Below, one piece after another: positions 7,356 through 16,380 of a stretch of 23,940 nt of DNA. The stretch is taken from the IMG/VR virus record IMGVR_UViG_3300009702_000086, positions 1 through 23,940 of that record; one strand, given 5' to 3'. The notes beneath the pieces were generated by a model. It saw only the letters and a program-made list of their open reading frames with translations. It searched no databases and was not told where the DNA came from. Both the position numbers and the translations under genes were made by a program. The DNA is from a virus. Position 1 is the first letter of the stretch; every line of letters starts with the position of its first letter.

Positions 7356-9244
7356 TAAGCATTCCTATTTTTATTTAAACATTTTAAAACTTCTAAATTT
7401 GTTTTTTCTTCTGAATCTACTTTTTTTAATTTTTCTTCCATATTTTTTAAGAAATTTTCAGCTTGCTTATCCATCTTATTTTCTGGTTCTATTTTAGAAG
7501 CAAATGATTCAAATTCTTGAGCATCTTTAATTTCAAAATCAATACCATCATCAAAAGCTTTGTCAATTTCACTTATAGAATTATCTGCATAATTAATTAA
7601 AGGAGAATCTTCTTGTTGTAAAAATCCAGAATCTGTTTGTTCTTCTCTTGTTGCATTACTTTGAGAATTAACATCTGGATTATCTAATCTAGATTTTATA
7701 GAATCTTCTAAATCTTGAGCATTTTTTTGGATATTAGGTATATTATCTGTTTGAGTTAATTCTAAATTTAGTTCTTCACCTTTTAATTGATTTTTAAATT
7801 GAGCAATATTTTGTTCTCTAGATAAACCAGGTAAAGGTTCTTGTTTATTAGCTTCTAAAAGAGATATTTTCTTTTTTAAGAATTGTATTTTAGCAGTAAG
7901 ATTAACAAAAGCATTTTCTTTCTCTTTAGCTGGTGTAAGTAATTTTTCAAAATTAGGATTATTAGGATCTACAGCTGAAAAGAATTTTTTAATAGATCCA
8001 TCTGGTCTTAATTTAACATCAGCTATTCCTGGATGTATTTTAGTTACTTTAACTTTACTTTCTTTTTTTACTTCATTAGATCTATTTTTTCGTAAATCAG
8101 CAGATTCTTTTTCTAATAATCTAACTCGAAGTTTATCTAATCTAGCAAATTCTTTCTTAACTTCTTGTAATAGAATATTAGTTTTTTCTGATTTTTTAGG
8201 CAAAGCTTCAATATCATCTATTTCCCTAGATAATTCAGTTAATCTTTTATTAATAGTTTTAACATTATCTGGAAGTGCTTTAGATTTCTCAAATTTAGTT
8301 ATTCTTTCTGCTATAGTTACTTTACCTGTATCATTTAATTCAGATAAAGCACTTTTAAAAGCAACTTCATCAGCATTCCTAGAAACCCCTTGTATTGGAC
8401 TTTCAAGGGTATCAAGGGTTTTGAATAGGGCTTTATCTTCAGCTCCTATTTTTATATTTTTTGATAATGCTCTAGTAGTAAGAGCATCTGATATTTTACC
8501 TAAACCGACTCTAGCTCCCGCTCCAAAAGCACCTCCAAAAAGAACATTTAATCCTGCCTCTAAAGGACCAAATTCTGATTTAAGTTCTTTTCCCACTATA
8601 AATGTAGGAGCTAAAGCTAAACCAGTTCCTACAGAACCCTCTATAAATCCAGCTTTTAATCTACTTATTGCTCTAGCTTTTGTTAAACGAGCTGCTTGAG
8701 CTATTTTTATTGATGGAAAAAATAAAGTAGCAAAACCTACTGGATCGACTATTTCACGAAGAAATTCAGTACCAAAAGCAGCAAAATTATCAGCAAAACC
8801 TGTGACTCTTTCAGACATAAGTCTACGAGATATTTCTTCTTTTTTCTTTTTATTAAGAAGTTGAGCTTCTTCTATTGTTACAGGTTTATTAAAATTAAGT
8901 TCTCCTTCAATACCAAAATCCCTATTAGCTTTTTTTGCACTTATTTTATCAGTAGGAATTTTCTTTTCATCGAAAAATTGACCTACTCCTGGACCTGTAA
9001 TTCCTATAAAATCAGTAACATCTAATGCTGATTTAAATGCTCTATTTTTAATACCAGGTTCTTCTAAGGCTCCAGCAGCTCTTAATTTTTCTAGATTGGC
9101 TAAAGCACCTAAAGAAGATCTTTCTTTACCTTGTTGTATAAAAGGATCAATAAATTCCCCAGGAGTTGCTTGTACTAAAAGAGCCTCTGGAGTACGAGTC
9201 TCCGGGAAAATTTGTTTAGTTCCGAATCTAAGAGCAGGAGGCAT
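7355..9244 (-). CDS. Internal virion protein with hydrophobic N-terminal half, 629 aa
   Basis: The N-terminal half contains hydrophobic or Gly-rich stretches at about 162-186 (FLREIVDPVGFATLFFPSIK), 200-217 and 230-248 (GLNVLFGGAFGAGARVGLG). Such a set, including the 'DP.G...LFFPS' segment and several Gly-zipper-like repeats, recurs in podovirus proteins encoded between the gp15-like protein and the fibre, and suggests membrane insertion during DNA ejection. The second half (about 300-629) is rich in Lys, Glu and Leu and is probably coiled coil, with a very acidic C-terminal region. No enzymatic motif was seen. The start ATG follows the TAA of the upstream gene directly, with no SD, so translation is presumably coupled. 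Family assignment is by pattern and position, not by a unique motif. Confidence 0.82.
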   Translation of the reverse strand: MPPALRFGTKQIFPETRTPEALLVQATPGEFIDPFIQQGKERSSLGALANLEKLRAAGALEEPGIKNRAFKSALDVTDFIGITGPGVGQFFDEKKIPTDKISAKKANRDFGIEGELNFNKPVTIEEAQLLNKKKKEEISRRLMSERVTGFADNFAAFGTEFLREIVDPVGFATLFFPSIKIAQAARLTKARAISRLKAGFIEGSVGTGLALAPTFIVGKELKSEFGPLEAGLNVLFGGAFGAGARVGLGKISDALTTRALSKNIKIGAEDKALFKTLDTLESPIQGVSRNADEVAFKSALSELNDTGKVTIAERITKFEKSKALPDNVKTINKRLTELSREIDDIEALPKKSEKTNILLQEVKKEFARLDKLRVRLLEKESADLRKNRSNEVKKESKVKVTKIHPGIADVKLRPDGSIKKFFSAVDPNNPNFEKLLTPAKEKENAFVNLTAKIQFLKKKISLLEANKQEPLPGLSREQNIAQFKNQLKGEELNLELTQTDNIPNIQKNAQDLEDSIKSRLDNPDVNSQSNATREEQTDSGFLQQEDSPLINYADNSISEIDKAFDDGIDFEIKDAQEFESFASKIEPENKMDKQAENFLKNMEEKLKKVDSEEKTNLEVLKCLNKNRNA

Positions 9245-12200
9245 TTATTTCTTCTTAAAAGATTTTAAATAAGCATTAATTAATAATTGAGCATCTTCTG
9301 CAGTTACTTCATTATTTGGGTTTTCTAATTTACTTATTATAGAATTAATTCTCTTTAATTGATTTTTTGTTTCTTTATTTGAACTATTTTTCTCAAGAAA
9401 CCTTTTTAAGGGTTTAACTAATTGTTTTAAACTATTTCGAACTAATTGAAAAGTTATAAGTTCTTTTCTAGCAGTAGGACTTACTCCAGGAAATATTTCA
9501 AGGTTTAATTTATCATTACTTAAAGCATTTTTATTAACAACAGATTCTAATTCTTTCTTTATATTTTTAGCTTTTTCTAAAGTTATAGACCCTTTTGAAT
9601 CTATTTCTTTTTGACTATTAATGGATTTTTCTATTTTCTTTACTCCACTTTGTATTCCTTTAGAAGAAAAAGCTTCTACATCTTTAGTAAATTGTTCTTG
9701 AGATTTTTTTAAAGATTCAGATATTTTACTAATATGCTTTGAATCTGCTTTTATTTGTTCTGTTAACTTTTTATTTTCAAGTTCTCTCTTTTTTAATAAG
9801 TTATCTATTTTTGGTATAATTGGATTTTCATTTTGTTTAGGAGAAGATTCTTTGAGTTTATTAATTTGTTTCTGAACCTTATTAACTTGATCAAGAGATT
9901 TTTTATCTTCAGGAGAAAATATCTCAAATGCTTTTTTCATAAATTCAAAAGGTATACTTTCTGCATCAAGTCCCGGTTTAACTAACTTTTCTAATAATAA
10001 ATCAGTTACATCTTTTCCTGTTTGATCAGCTTCTTTTTTAGCTTGATTAACAATACCAAAAGATGCTTTATTTCCTAAAACATCAATTACAGATTGACGT
10101 TGAATAGTATCCTTAGGTCTATCAAAATTAAGAACATCTTCATACTTCATTTTTAATAAACCCTCATCTTTATTTAAAATTTCTTTAGTTCCACCATCGA
10201 CAGTAGGAACTTCTATATAAAATTCTGTACCATTTCCAACATCTCTATATACACCACTATTTGCAATTATATTTGCTGTTTCTTCTTGTGTAGAGGTTCC
10301 TTGAAGAAGAGCCAAATTTTCTTTTCCAAAATCATTTTTAATAAATCCAGGAGATCTTCCTAAAATATCCATCATATCTACAATTCCATTTTTACCTTCA
10401 ACAGGTAATTTATCCCCAGATTCTGCAAATCTAGGTATAAATACACTAGGATCTTCATTTCCTCTGGAAAAAGGAAAGTAAATCTCATCTATCATTTGTT
10501 TTTGGGCTTTTTCAAAAGCGTCATCTACATTACCACCATTTTCTACTAGATATGATTTAGTTACACTTATTAAAGCTTGTCTAAAATTAGAAACAGGACC
10601 TAAAGTATCTAAATTACCTTTAGTATGGGTTCTTAAAAATTGACTTACAAGACTTCCTTCTTCAAATAATTTAGCATTTATATCTTGTTTAAGTTCAGAA
10701 AAATCGGGAACTAAATTTGCAAATTCACTATCTTTTATTTGAGATCCTTTTATTATAGCTTTCTGTAAAGCAGGATTATTACTATATGAGAATGCTATAA
10801 TCACATTTTTATCTAATTTACCTTCATTTGTTAATTCATCTAAAGCTCTAGGAAAATGTTTTCCATATTCTTTTTCTAATTCAGACATTTGTTTAGATAA
10901 TTCTGTAGCATTCTTTTCATTTTCTAAACTAATAGTAGATTTAGTTCTATTAAGATTTTCAGCTATACTTTTTGCTTGAGAATCTGTAAATATTCTAAGA
11001 GTAGCTCCTCTAGCAGTTAATAATCGATCCATTTCATCTACATATTTTACAGCATTATGATCAGATTGAAAATTTCTAGCTGCTTCTCTGGCTAAAGGAT
11101 TATGCTTAAGTTCAGCTGCTACAGGATCAGAAGAAAATTCACTAATCATAGTAGAAGCGGTTCTTTTAGCTTTTATTAGTAATTTTCTATCTGAGGCTTT
11201 TCCAGAAGTATCTGCTTGATCAGAAAGTTTTTTTATTTCTTTAGAATAATCTTTAATAGAAGAAGTTTCAAATAATTTTTTTACTTCATGAGTTTTTTGA
11301 GCTACATTTATAGCTTCATTTACTTTAAACTTAATTCCAGGTAATTGTTTTTCAGTAATAGCATCAAAATTTAATTTAATATCAGAAGAACCTTTGTTTT
11401 CTATTTGTGAAATCATATCTACAAAATCTTGATCAAATTTAGCTCTATCATATGAATTAATAATATTACTAGAAGCTTTAGCTCTAGCCCTAAGAGTATT
11501 CATCTTAGATGGAGTTAAAAAAGAAGATAATTTTCCACCAGGTTCTAAATCCTTTAAGGCTTGTTTTGGATCAGATACTATAACAGAACTAACAGCTCTT
11601 TCAACTATTTGTTCTGAAGCTAGACTTCTCATCTGTTTTACTACTGTTGGACTAAAATCTCCAGATTCTAAATTTCCTAAAACAGTATTTGCTAATAAAA
11701 TACCTGCATCAGTACTTTTAGAAGCTCCTGCTACTTTAGCCGCAGATAAAATAGAATCTCTTAGTCTTTTTTGATTTATTTCATTTCTTACAGAAAATTG
11801 TTGTTGCTGCATTGCTACTGTTTGACTTATTTCATACTTTTGTAAAGCTTCTTCTACTCTAAAAGATGTTTCATTATCTGTAATTCCATTTAAAAAAGTA
11901 TCTTTTAATTCTGATGCTTTTTCTTGAAATTTAGGAACTAAATCCTGATAATTACCTGTTTTTCTTGCATCTTTTATAAGTTCATCTTTAGTTACAAGTA
12001 AGTTACCTAAATATTCACCACTGTTAGATGAAGCTAATAAAGCATCATCTTGATCTTTCATTTTCTGTTGAACTTGTTGTATTTGAAAAATTCTATTATC
12101 TGTTGTTCTTTTTAGATTTCTATTAAAAAGATTAGTACTATTCCTATTAATATCTCGTTTAGTTAATAAACCACCACCAGTTCCACCTTGACTAATAGGT

Positions 12201-12253
12201 TGTTTACTTCTAACATTAGATGAACCAAATCTTACTATTTTAGGTTTAGGCAT
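9245..12253 (-). CDS. Large coiled-coil internal virion protein (gp15-like position), 1002 aa
   Basis: This very long helical protein is rich in Lys, Glu, Ser and Gln, with heptad-like stretches near residues 830-930. It sits where T7 has gp15, just after the gp14-like gene, and its size is compatible with the core-channel proteins that are expelled into the host envelope. I set the start at the ATG at 12253 (MPKPKIVRFGSS), one base after the upstream stop. The frame could extend 13 codons further upstream (MIQYLFLIHLNNN), but that segment lies over the end of the gp14-like gene and reads like an out-of-frame shadow. There is no SD, so coupled initiation is likely. No lysozyme or transglycosylase motif was seen. 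Confidence 0.85.
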   Translation of the reverse strand: MPKPKIVRFGSSNVRSKQPISQGGTGGGLLTKRDINRNSTNLFNRNLKRTTDNRIFQIQQVQQKMKDQDDALLASSNSGEYLGNLLVTKDELIKDARKTGNYQDLVPKFQEKASELKDTFLNGITDNETSFRVEEALQKYEISQTVAMQQQQFSVRNEINQKRLRDSILSAAKVAGASKSTDAGILLANTVLGNLESGDFSPTVVKQMRSLASEQIVERAVSSVIVSDPKQALKDLEPGGKLSSFLTPSKMNTLRARAKASSNIINSYDRAKFDQDFVDMISQIENKGSSDIKLNFDAITEKQLPGIKFKVNEAINVAQKTHEVKKLFETSSIKDYSKEIKKLSDQADTSGKASDRKLLIKAKRTASTMISEFSSDPVAAELKHNPLAREAARNFQSDHNAVKYVDEMDRLLTARGATLRIFTDSQAKSIAENLNRTKSTISLENEKNATELSKQMSELEKEYGKHFPRALDELTNEGKLDKNVIIAFSYSNNPALQKAIIKGSQIKDSEFANLVPDFSELKQDINAKLFEEGSLVSQFLRTHTKGNLDTLGPVSNFRQALISVTKSYLVENGGNVDDAFEKAQKQMIDEIYFPFSRGNEDPSVFIPRFAESGDKLPVEGKNGIVDMMDILGRSPGFIKNDFGKENLALLQGTSTQEETANIIANSGVYRDVGNGTEFYIEVPTVDGGTKEILNKDEGLLKMKYEDVLNFDRPKDTIQRQSVIDVLGNKASFGIVNQAKKEADQTGKDVTDLLLEKLVKPGLDAESIPFEFMKKAFEIFSPEDKKSLDQVNKVQKQINKLKESSPKQNENPIIPKIDNLLKKRELENKKLTEQIKADSKHISKISESLKKSQEQFTKDVEAFSSKGIQSGVKKIEKSINSQKEIDSKGSITLEKAKNIKKELESVVNKNALSNDKLNLEIFPGVSPTARKELITFQLVRNSLKQLVKPLKRFLEKNSSNKETKNQLKRINSIISKLENPNNEVTAEDAQLLINAYLKSFKKK

Positions 12254-12254
12254 A

Positions 12255-12809
12255 TTATTGTTTAGGTGGATTAAGAATAGATATTGTATCAAGTATTTTA
12301 GAAGAAGCTGATTGAAAACCTTTAGTAATAGCTGATCTTCCTCTAAATTTTTCTAATGCTATATCTTGTTTTTTACCAAAAACAAATACTTCATTATTAA
12401 ATTTAGAAATAAGTTGTTCTAATTCAAAAGTCTGTGCATCATTATTAAAAACATCTTCAAATCCTGAAAGACCTGATCCAGCTGCAGCAGCTCTAGCCTC
12501 TTTTTGAACAGCAACAAATCTTTTTCTTTCTCTTAATCTATCTAATGCATTAGCCTCTGTGGCTAATTGAATTTCATTCTCTATAAAATTTACATTAGAA
12601 TCTCTTAAACTAGATTCTTGAAAACCTGAAAATACATCATTAACTGCTTGAAAACCTCCAGAAAGTAAACCTAATTTTTTTGGGTCATTAAAGAAATTAG
12701 TAAAGGAAAAACCACTTCCAGAACCTCCTGAAAAATCAGTAGCTCCAGAAAAAGCATTTTCAGAAAAACTAGTTCCTATACTAAATAAATTATTCCCACT
12801 ACTTTCCAT
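12255..12809 (-). CDS. gp14-like internal virion protein, 184 aa
   Basis: A small protein with a Gly/Ser/Phe-rich N-terminus (SGGSGSGFSFTNFF at about 28-41), a short hydrophobic patch (LGLLSGGFQAVNDVF), and a central amphipathic helical domain with an Ala-rich turn (ARAAAAGSGLSG at about 106-117). This design (flexible N-terminus, small hydrophobic segment, long helix containing an 'AAAAGxSG' block) is characteristic of T7 gp14-type core proteins, which help form the channel through which DNA passes into the cell. Position supports it: it lies between the GNAT-like gene and the gp15-like gene. It overlaps the GNAT-like gene by 11 bases and the following gene starts one base after its stop. 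Confidence 0.82.
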   Translation of the reverse strand: MESSGNNLFSIGTSFSENAFSGATDFSGGSGSGFSFTNFFNDPKKLGLLSGGFQAVNDVFSGFQESSLRDSNVNFIENEIQLATEANALDRLRERKRFVAVQKEARAAAAGSGLSGFEDVFNNDAQTFELEQLISKFNNEVFVFGKKQDIALEKFRGRSAITKGFQSASSKILDTISILNPPKQ

Positions 12810-13248
12810 AATAAGCCACTCTTACAACATCTCTTTTATCAGAAGTAAACATTTTCATAGTACCCTCTTGTTTAAATCCAAATAATTTAGCAAATCTAAT
12901 ACATTGATCACTTTCACTAGGAACGTAACCTTGCATTCTATGAAGTTTCATTTCATACATAAATGTATAAAGATAATTTTTCATTATTTTTATAGATTTA
13001 CGTATAGAATTAGAATTACTCCAACAACGTCTTCCTACATAAATATAAATTTCTCCAACACCTTTCCACATTCTATAAGAACCAGCAGATAAAACAGGAA
13101 TATTATTCTCAAGAATAGTGTAACATTTAAAATTATCATTTACCCATAAATAATTCATAATATCTGTAGTTTCGCACAAAATTCCAGGTCTAGATTTATC
13201 TAAATCCATTAATCGTAAATGACTTATATTAAAAGGAACTACTCTCAT
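12799..13248 (-). CDS. GNAT-like protein in the T7 gp13 position, 149 aa
   Basis: The C-terminal third (about 102-131, beginning LHRMQGYVPSESDQC, then IRFAKLFGFKQEGTM) matches the closing part of GNAT acetyltransferases: 'H R ... V ... S ... LF GF K EG ..'. The central beta region (GVGEIYIYVGRRCW at 63-76) fits strand four and the following loop, but the usual acetyl-CoA binding motif (Q/RxxGxG/A) is degenerate here, so catalysis is uncertain. In T7-like phages the gene between tail tubular B and gp14 is gp13, an internal virion protein, and GNAT-like folds are known from this slot in related phages. The ATG overlaps the tail tubular B stop by four bases, and the end overlaps gp14-like by eleven. 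Confidence 0.8.
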   Translation of the reverse strand: MRVVPFNISHLRLMDLDKSRPGILCETTDIMNYLWVNDNFKCYTILENNIPVLSAGSYRMWKGVGEIYIYVGRRCWSNSNSIRKSIKIMKNYLYTFMYEMKLHRMQGYVPSESDQCIRFAKLFGFKQEGTMKMFTSDKRDVVRVAYYGK

Positions 13249-15287
13249 ATTTCTTGTATTTCTACATGAGGCATAATAGCCAATAATGTAAAAGGTAATG
13301 GAAGACTCTGTTCTATTCTTATTCTAGCTTCTGTATCAGAATCTCCTTCAAAATCAACTGAAATATCTTCACTTCTTAAAGGAGGTTCAATACCAGTTGG
13401 GTCTCCTACTCTACGAGCAGGAATAATTTCATTAAAATCATTATCTTGAGGAGATCTAACTAAACCTCCTATTGATTCAAAAACTCTTAAAATTACTTTA
13501 TTTATATCTTTAGTTCTACCCTGAGATGATCCATTTTTTTGAGCTATTTCTAAAGGTAAAGTTTCTACAAAAGCGGTATATCCTAAACCAACATGGGCTT
13601 TTGTAACATCAGAGCGATCAAGGGTTATGGACCCACCAGAAACAACTTTTGAAGGATGAGTGGAACCGTTTGTTAAAATAGTTACAGTTTCTCCTTCTAA
13701 ATGATTTAATCCTGATATAACACCTGTAGCTACCCCAGAATAGGTTAAACCTGAATCAACAAAAAAAGCATTATCATGCTGAGTTATATCAGTAGGAACA
13801 TATGCTTCTTCAAAAAATTCTACATATTGCTTAGTAACACCATTTATTGTACGAGAAGCTATTAGATAAGTGGTATCTGATTTTGCATCAACAGAAGGTA
13901 TAGTAGCTTGGGATTTTATTAAAATATTTGTTCCACCTAAAACATGTTTATGCCAAGCAACTACCTCTTGTTCTTTTAAATAAGTTACTAATATATGAGA
14001 ACCATTAGATAATATACAAGATACTTTATCATCAGGTTCTTCTACATAAGAAATATTTTTTATACCACTATTTTCTGTTATAGATTCAGAAAGAAGAGTA
14101 AGGTCAGTAGAAACTCTTTTATCTTTTTCAAAAGAAAAACTTAATTCTCTTAATTTTAAAGTAGACCTAGATACATATAAAAGTTCATCTGTTTGAACAA
14201 CGTCTACATCAGCAACTCCTCGTCTATTTTGTTTTTTAGCTGTAATATTAGAAGGTCCAAAAGCAGAAGAAGTGTTTGCAGCTTGTATAGACCAAGGTCC
14301 ACCACTTGTTCCAGCAACTAAAATATCTTCAGAACTTAACCAAAAAATAGCATTTACTTGATTATCTGAAAGAACCCTTCTAATTCCATTAGTAGCTCCT
14401 ACTGAAGAATCTGCATCTGTAGGACTAAATTTAGTAAAATCTTCTGATTCTGACATCCAAAAAGTATTTGGTTCTGCACTAGTATTTGCAAAAACAAGTC
14501 TTTCTTCAAAAAAGGTAGGTTGAGCAGAAGGCCATCCAACTGTATCAGACCATCCAGGAAGTCTAAATGTACCAGAAGCTGTAGCAGATGCAAAAGGAAA
14601 ATCAGCATGTACAGTAGCTACTACAACTGTTGAACTAGTATATGAAGTAATCTGAGCAGCACCCCAAGTAGCCCCATGTCTCATTCTTATCCATCCATTT
14701 ACATCAGTAGATGCAAATAGAGCAGAAGAAGCTGTTATATTAACAGAACCCGTTGTACCACTTGGAGTTAAAGTAGTGGATGTTTTATTTAAAGCTCCAT
14801 ATGGTCCATCCTGAAAATCAAAATCAGTTAATGTCCAGGAAGTATCTCCTGTTCTTGTTAATTCCTTAGGTCTAACATCTGGATGAACTAAATATAAAAC
14901 ATCAGCAGATTGAGTAAATCTTATTTTATCTACTTGAGCCGCTGTATAAGGAGATACTATTTCATAAGCTACAGTTCCAGATAATATTTGACCTTCTTCT
15001 TTATAAAATCTAATATAAAGATCTCCAAACTCTAATATATAAGGTTGAGTTGTAGAAAAGATAAATGGAATTAATCTTGTATTCTTAGTAGAATCTTTAA
15101 CCTCATTTATATAGCGAGTTCCAGATCTTTTTGATATTCCACCATGAGCTAGTATATTAAAATTTTGAATATCTCTTATAGCATTAAAATATTTTGCTAA
15201 ATCTACACGACCATATAACCGAGGACTAAATTTCCCAGCGGTCATATTTGTTTGTATAGGAGTAAAAAATTTAGTACGTTGAGGCAT
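13245..15287 (-). CDS. Tail tubular protein B (gp12-like nozzle protein), 680 aa
   Basis: The N-terminus carries the family signature: GKFSPRLYGRVDLAKYFNA at residues 18-36, a run with NF and GG, then RSGTRY at about 54-59 and RLIPFIFS at 72-79. These 'SPRLxGRxDxxxY', 'RSGT' and 'RLIPF' blocks are found in podovirus tail tubular B (nozzle) proteins, which form the lower tail tube and hold the fibres. Length is in the family range (T7 gp12 is about 794 aa), slightly short. The protein is beta-rich throughout and without membrane segments. It overlaps tail tubular A by the TAATG motif and the GNAT-like gene by ATGA. Confidence 0.95.
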   Translation of the reverse strand: MPQRTKFFTPIQTNMTAGKFSPRLYGRVDLAKYFNAIRDIQNFNILAHGGISKRSGTRYINEVKDSTKNTRLIPFIFSTTQPYILEFGDLYIRFYKEEGQILSGTVAYEIVSPYTAAQVDKIRFTQSADVLYLVHPDVRPKELTRTGDTSWTLTDFDFQDGPYGALNKTSTTLTPSGTTGSVNITASSALFASTDVNGWIRMRHGATWGAAQITSYTSSTVVVATVHADFPFASATASGTFRLPGWSDTVGWPSAQPTFFEERLVFANTSAEPNTFWMSESEDFTKFSPTDADSSVGATNGIRRVLSDNQVNAIFWLSSEDILVAGTSGGPWSIQAANTSSAFGPSNITAKKQNRRGVADVDVVQTDELLYVSRSTLKLRELSFSFEKDKRVSTDLTLLSESITENSGIKNISYVEEPDDKVSCILSNGSHILVTYLKEQEVVAWHKHVLGGTNILIKSQATIPSVDAKSDTTYLIASRTINGVTKQYVEFFEEAYVPTDITQHDNAFFVDSGLTYSGVATGVISGLNHLEGETVTILTNGSTHPSKVVSGGSITLDRSDVTKAHVGLGYTAFVETLPLEIAQKNGSSQGRTKDINKVILRVFESIGGLVRSPQDNDFNEIIPARRVGDPTGIEPPLRSEDISVDFEGDSDTEARIRIEQSLPLPFTLLAIMPHVEIQEI

Positions 15288-15880
15288 TAATCTTGGCCCC
15301 CTCTACCTATTCCAAAGCCTCTTCCACCACCACGAGATTCTAACCAACCTTCTACTGATGGTTCTATTAATCCTCCTGATTGAGATGAAATAGAACCAGC
15401 AATTGCTATTCTTTGACTATAAATAGCAAATAATTTTTCAGATAAATTTACATCTAAAGCTAAAGATAAAGCAAAATCTACAGCTAAACGAGTTCCTAAA
15501 GTAGTAATAAAAGTAGGACTATATTTATTAGGATCATCTTGCAAAAAAATATATTGTATCTTCATTGTATTATCATTAGATAAAAGAAGATTATTTTCTT
15601 CTACATAAGGAATATTATCTTGAACCTCAACTAATTTAAGATAATCACCAGGGAGTACAAAACCAAAATCCCAATCATAAGCAGGAGTACTGCCATCTAA
15701 AGATAACGCAACTCTTTTCTTTGCAAATCCCCAATTTCTTGAAGATAAAACTTCTTTTAAAACTAAATCATATATAGATTTAGCTGTTCTGGCTCTTTTA
15801 TTATCTTCATCAATATCAAATATCTTTTTTTGATGAGCTAAAATAAGACCATAATTTATTGCTTTAATAGATGTAGCCAT
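15287..15880 (-). CDS. Tail tubular protein A (gp11-like), 197 aa
   Basis: Gp11-type proteins are the adaptor ring between portal and nozzle. This one has the family hallmarks: INYGLILAHQKKIFD at the start, then RNWGFAKKR (48-56, the 'W-x-FA-x-xR' motif) and VLPGDYLKL at about 75-83. The C-terminus is Gly/Arg-rich (RGGGRGFGIGRGG). I chose the ATG at 15880 because the SD-like GGAAGGA lies six bases upstream; the longer frame from GTG at 15895 would place the SD inside the coding sequence. The gene is preceded by a strong hairpin and followed by an overlap with tail tubular B. Confidence 0.95.
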   Translation of the reverse strand: MATSIKAINYGLILAHQKKIFDIDEDNKRARTAKSIYDLVLKEVLSSRNWGFAKKRVALSLDGSTPAYDWDFGFVLPGDYLKLVEVQDNIPYVEENNLLLSNDNTMKIQYIFLQDDPNKYSPTFITTLGTRLAVDFALSLALDVNLSEKLFAIYSQRIAIAGSISSQSGGLIEPSVEGWLESRGGGRGFGIGRGGQD

Positions 15881-15894
15881 AATGGTTCCTTCCA

Positions 15895-15923
15895 CCCCAC
15901 CGGTTCACTACTACCCGGTGGGG
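15895..15923 (-). promoter_or_regulatory. Strong intercistronic hairpin before tail tubular A
   Basis: A perfect 9-bp GC-rich stem (CCCCACCGG at 15895-15903 with CCGGTGGGG at 15915-15923) and an 11-base loop lie in the short gap between the stop of the 143-aa gene and the SD of tail tubular A. On the minus strand it is followed by GGTGGAAGGAACC, not a T-run, so it is not a canonical intrinsic terminator. It may stabilise the 3' end of the capsid cassette, act as a processing site, or tune tail-gene expression. In T7 the terminator T-phi occupies the corresponding place after gene 10. Confidence 0.85.
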
Positions 15924-15932
15924 CGAAAAGGG

Positions 15933-16364
15933 TTAATCAAGCATATAGAAAGTAGCAAGAGCAATACTACCAGTAATAGCAGCACCCCCCGTTGTTATAA
16001 CTATATCTGTTTCCTCAGTCGTAACATAGCCCATACCAGTAATTGCATTAAGACGTGCACTACCAGCAGCTGCTGAAGATGTTGATGTAATATACCTATT
16101 GGCATCTAAAACAACTCCATCTTTATCCATATCTCCAACTTGAAGAGTTGAAGAAGTACCAAGGGCATCGAAAAACAAGAGCATATCAACTACTCTTGAA
16201 TCGGTAAGTAATTTACCCATGTGGATAGTAGAGCCAGATGTTAAAGCAGTTGCTTCATAAGTATCGTACTGACATCGAACACGACCATGCCAAGTATTAG
16301 CTAATACTTGATCCCGAGGAGTATTTTGAGTTTTGGTATACTCGACACCATTAACATCACCCAT
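15933..16364 (-). CDS. Probable capsid decoration or head-associated protein, 143 aa
   Basis: This small beta-rich protein sits directly after the major capsid gene, where podoviruses of this type usually encode a decoration or head-fibre-like protein. The start is MGDVNGVEYTKTQNTP, followed by a conserved-looking 'GRVRCQYDTYEA' segment and then repeated Ser, Ala, Gly and Thr with short hydrophobic strands. The ending (IALATFYMLD) is compact and hydrophobic. The ATG at 16364 has an SD (AGAGGAG) eight bases upstream. The stop is followed by the 9-bp hairpin. A function as a surface stabiliser of the head is inferred from position and from the match to the short 'head decoration'-type pattern, not from an enzymatic motif. 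Confidence 0.78.
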   Translation of the reverse strand: MGDVNGVEYTKTQNTPRDQVLANTWHGRVRCQYDTYEATALTSGSTIHMGKLLTDSRVVDMLLFFDALGTSSTLQVGDMDKDGVVLDANRYITSTSSAAAGSARLNAITGMGYVTTEETDIVITTGGAAITGSIALATFYMLD

Positions 16365-16380
16365 TAGATATCTCCTCTAG

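Noticed and set aside
8421-8699. 92-aa plus-strand frame inside the 629-aa gene
   Set aside because: It is antisense to a hydrophobic region of a clear gene and has no SD; a shadow frame.
15881-15895. GTG start for tail tubular A giving five extra residues
   Set aside because: It would place the SD-like GGAAGGA inside the coding sequence; the ATG at 15880 has proper spacing.
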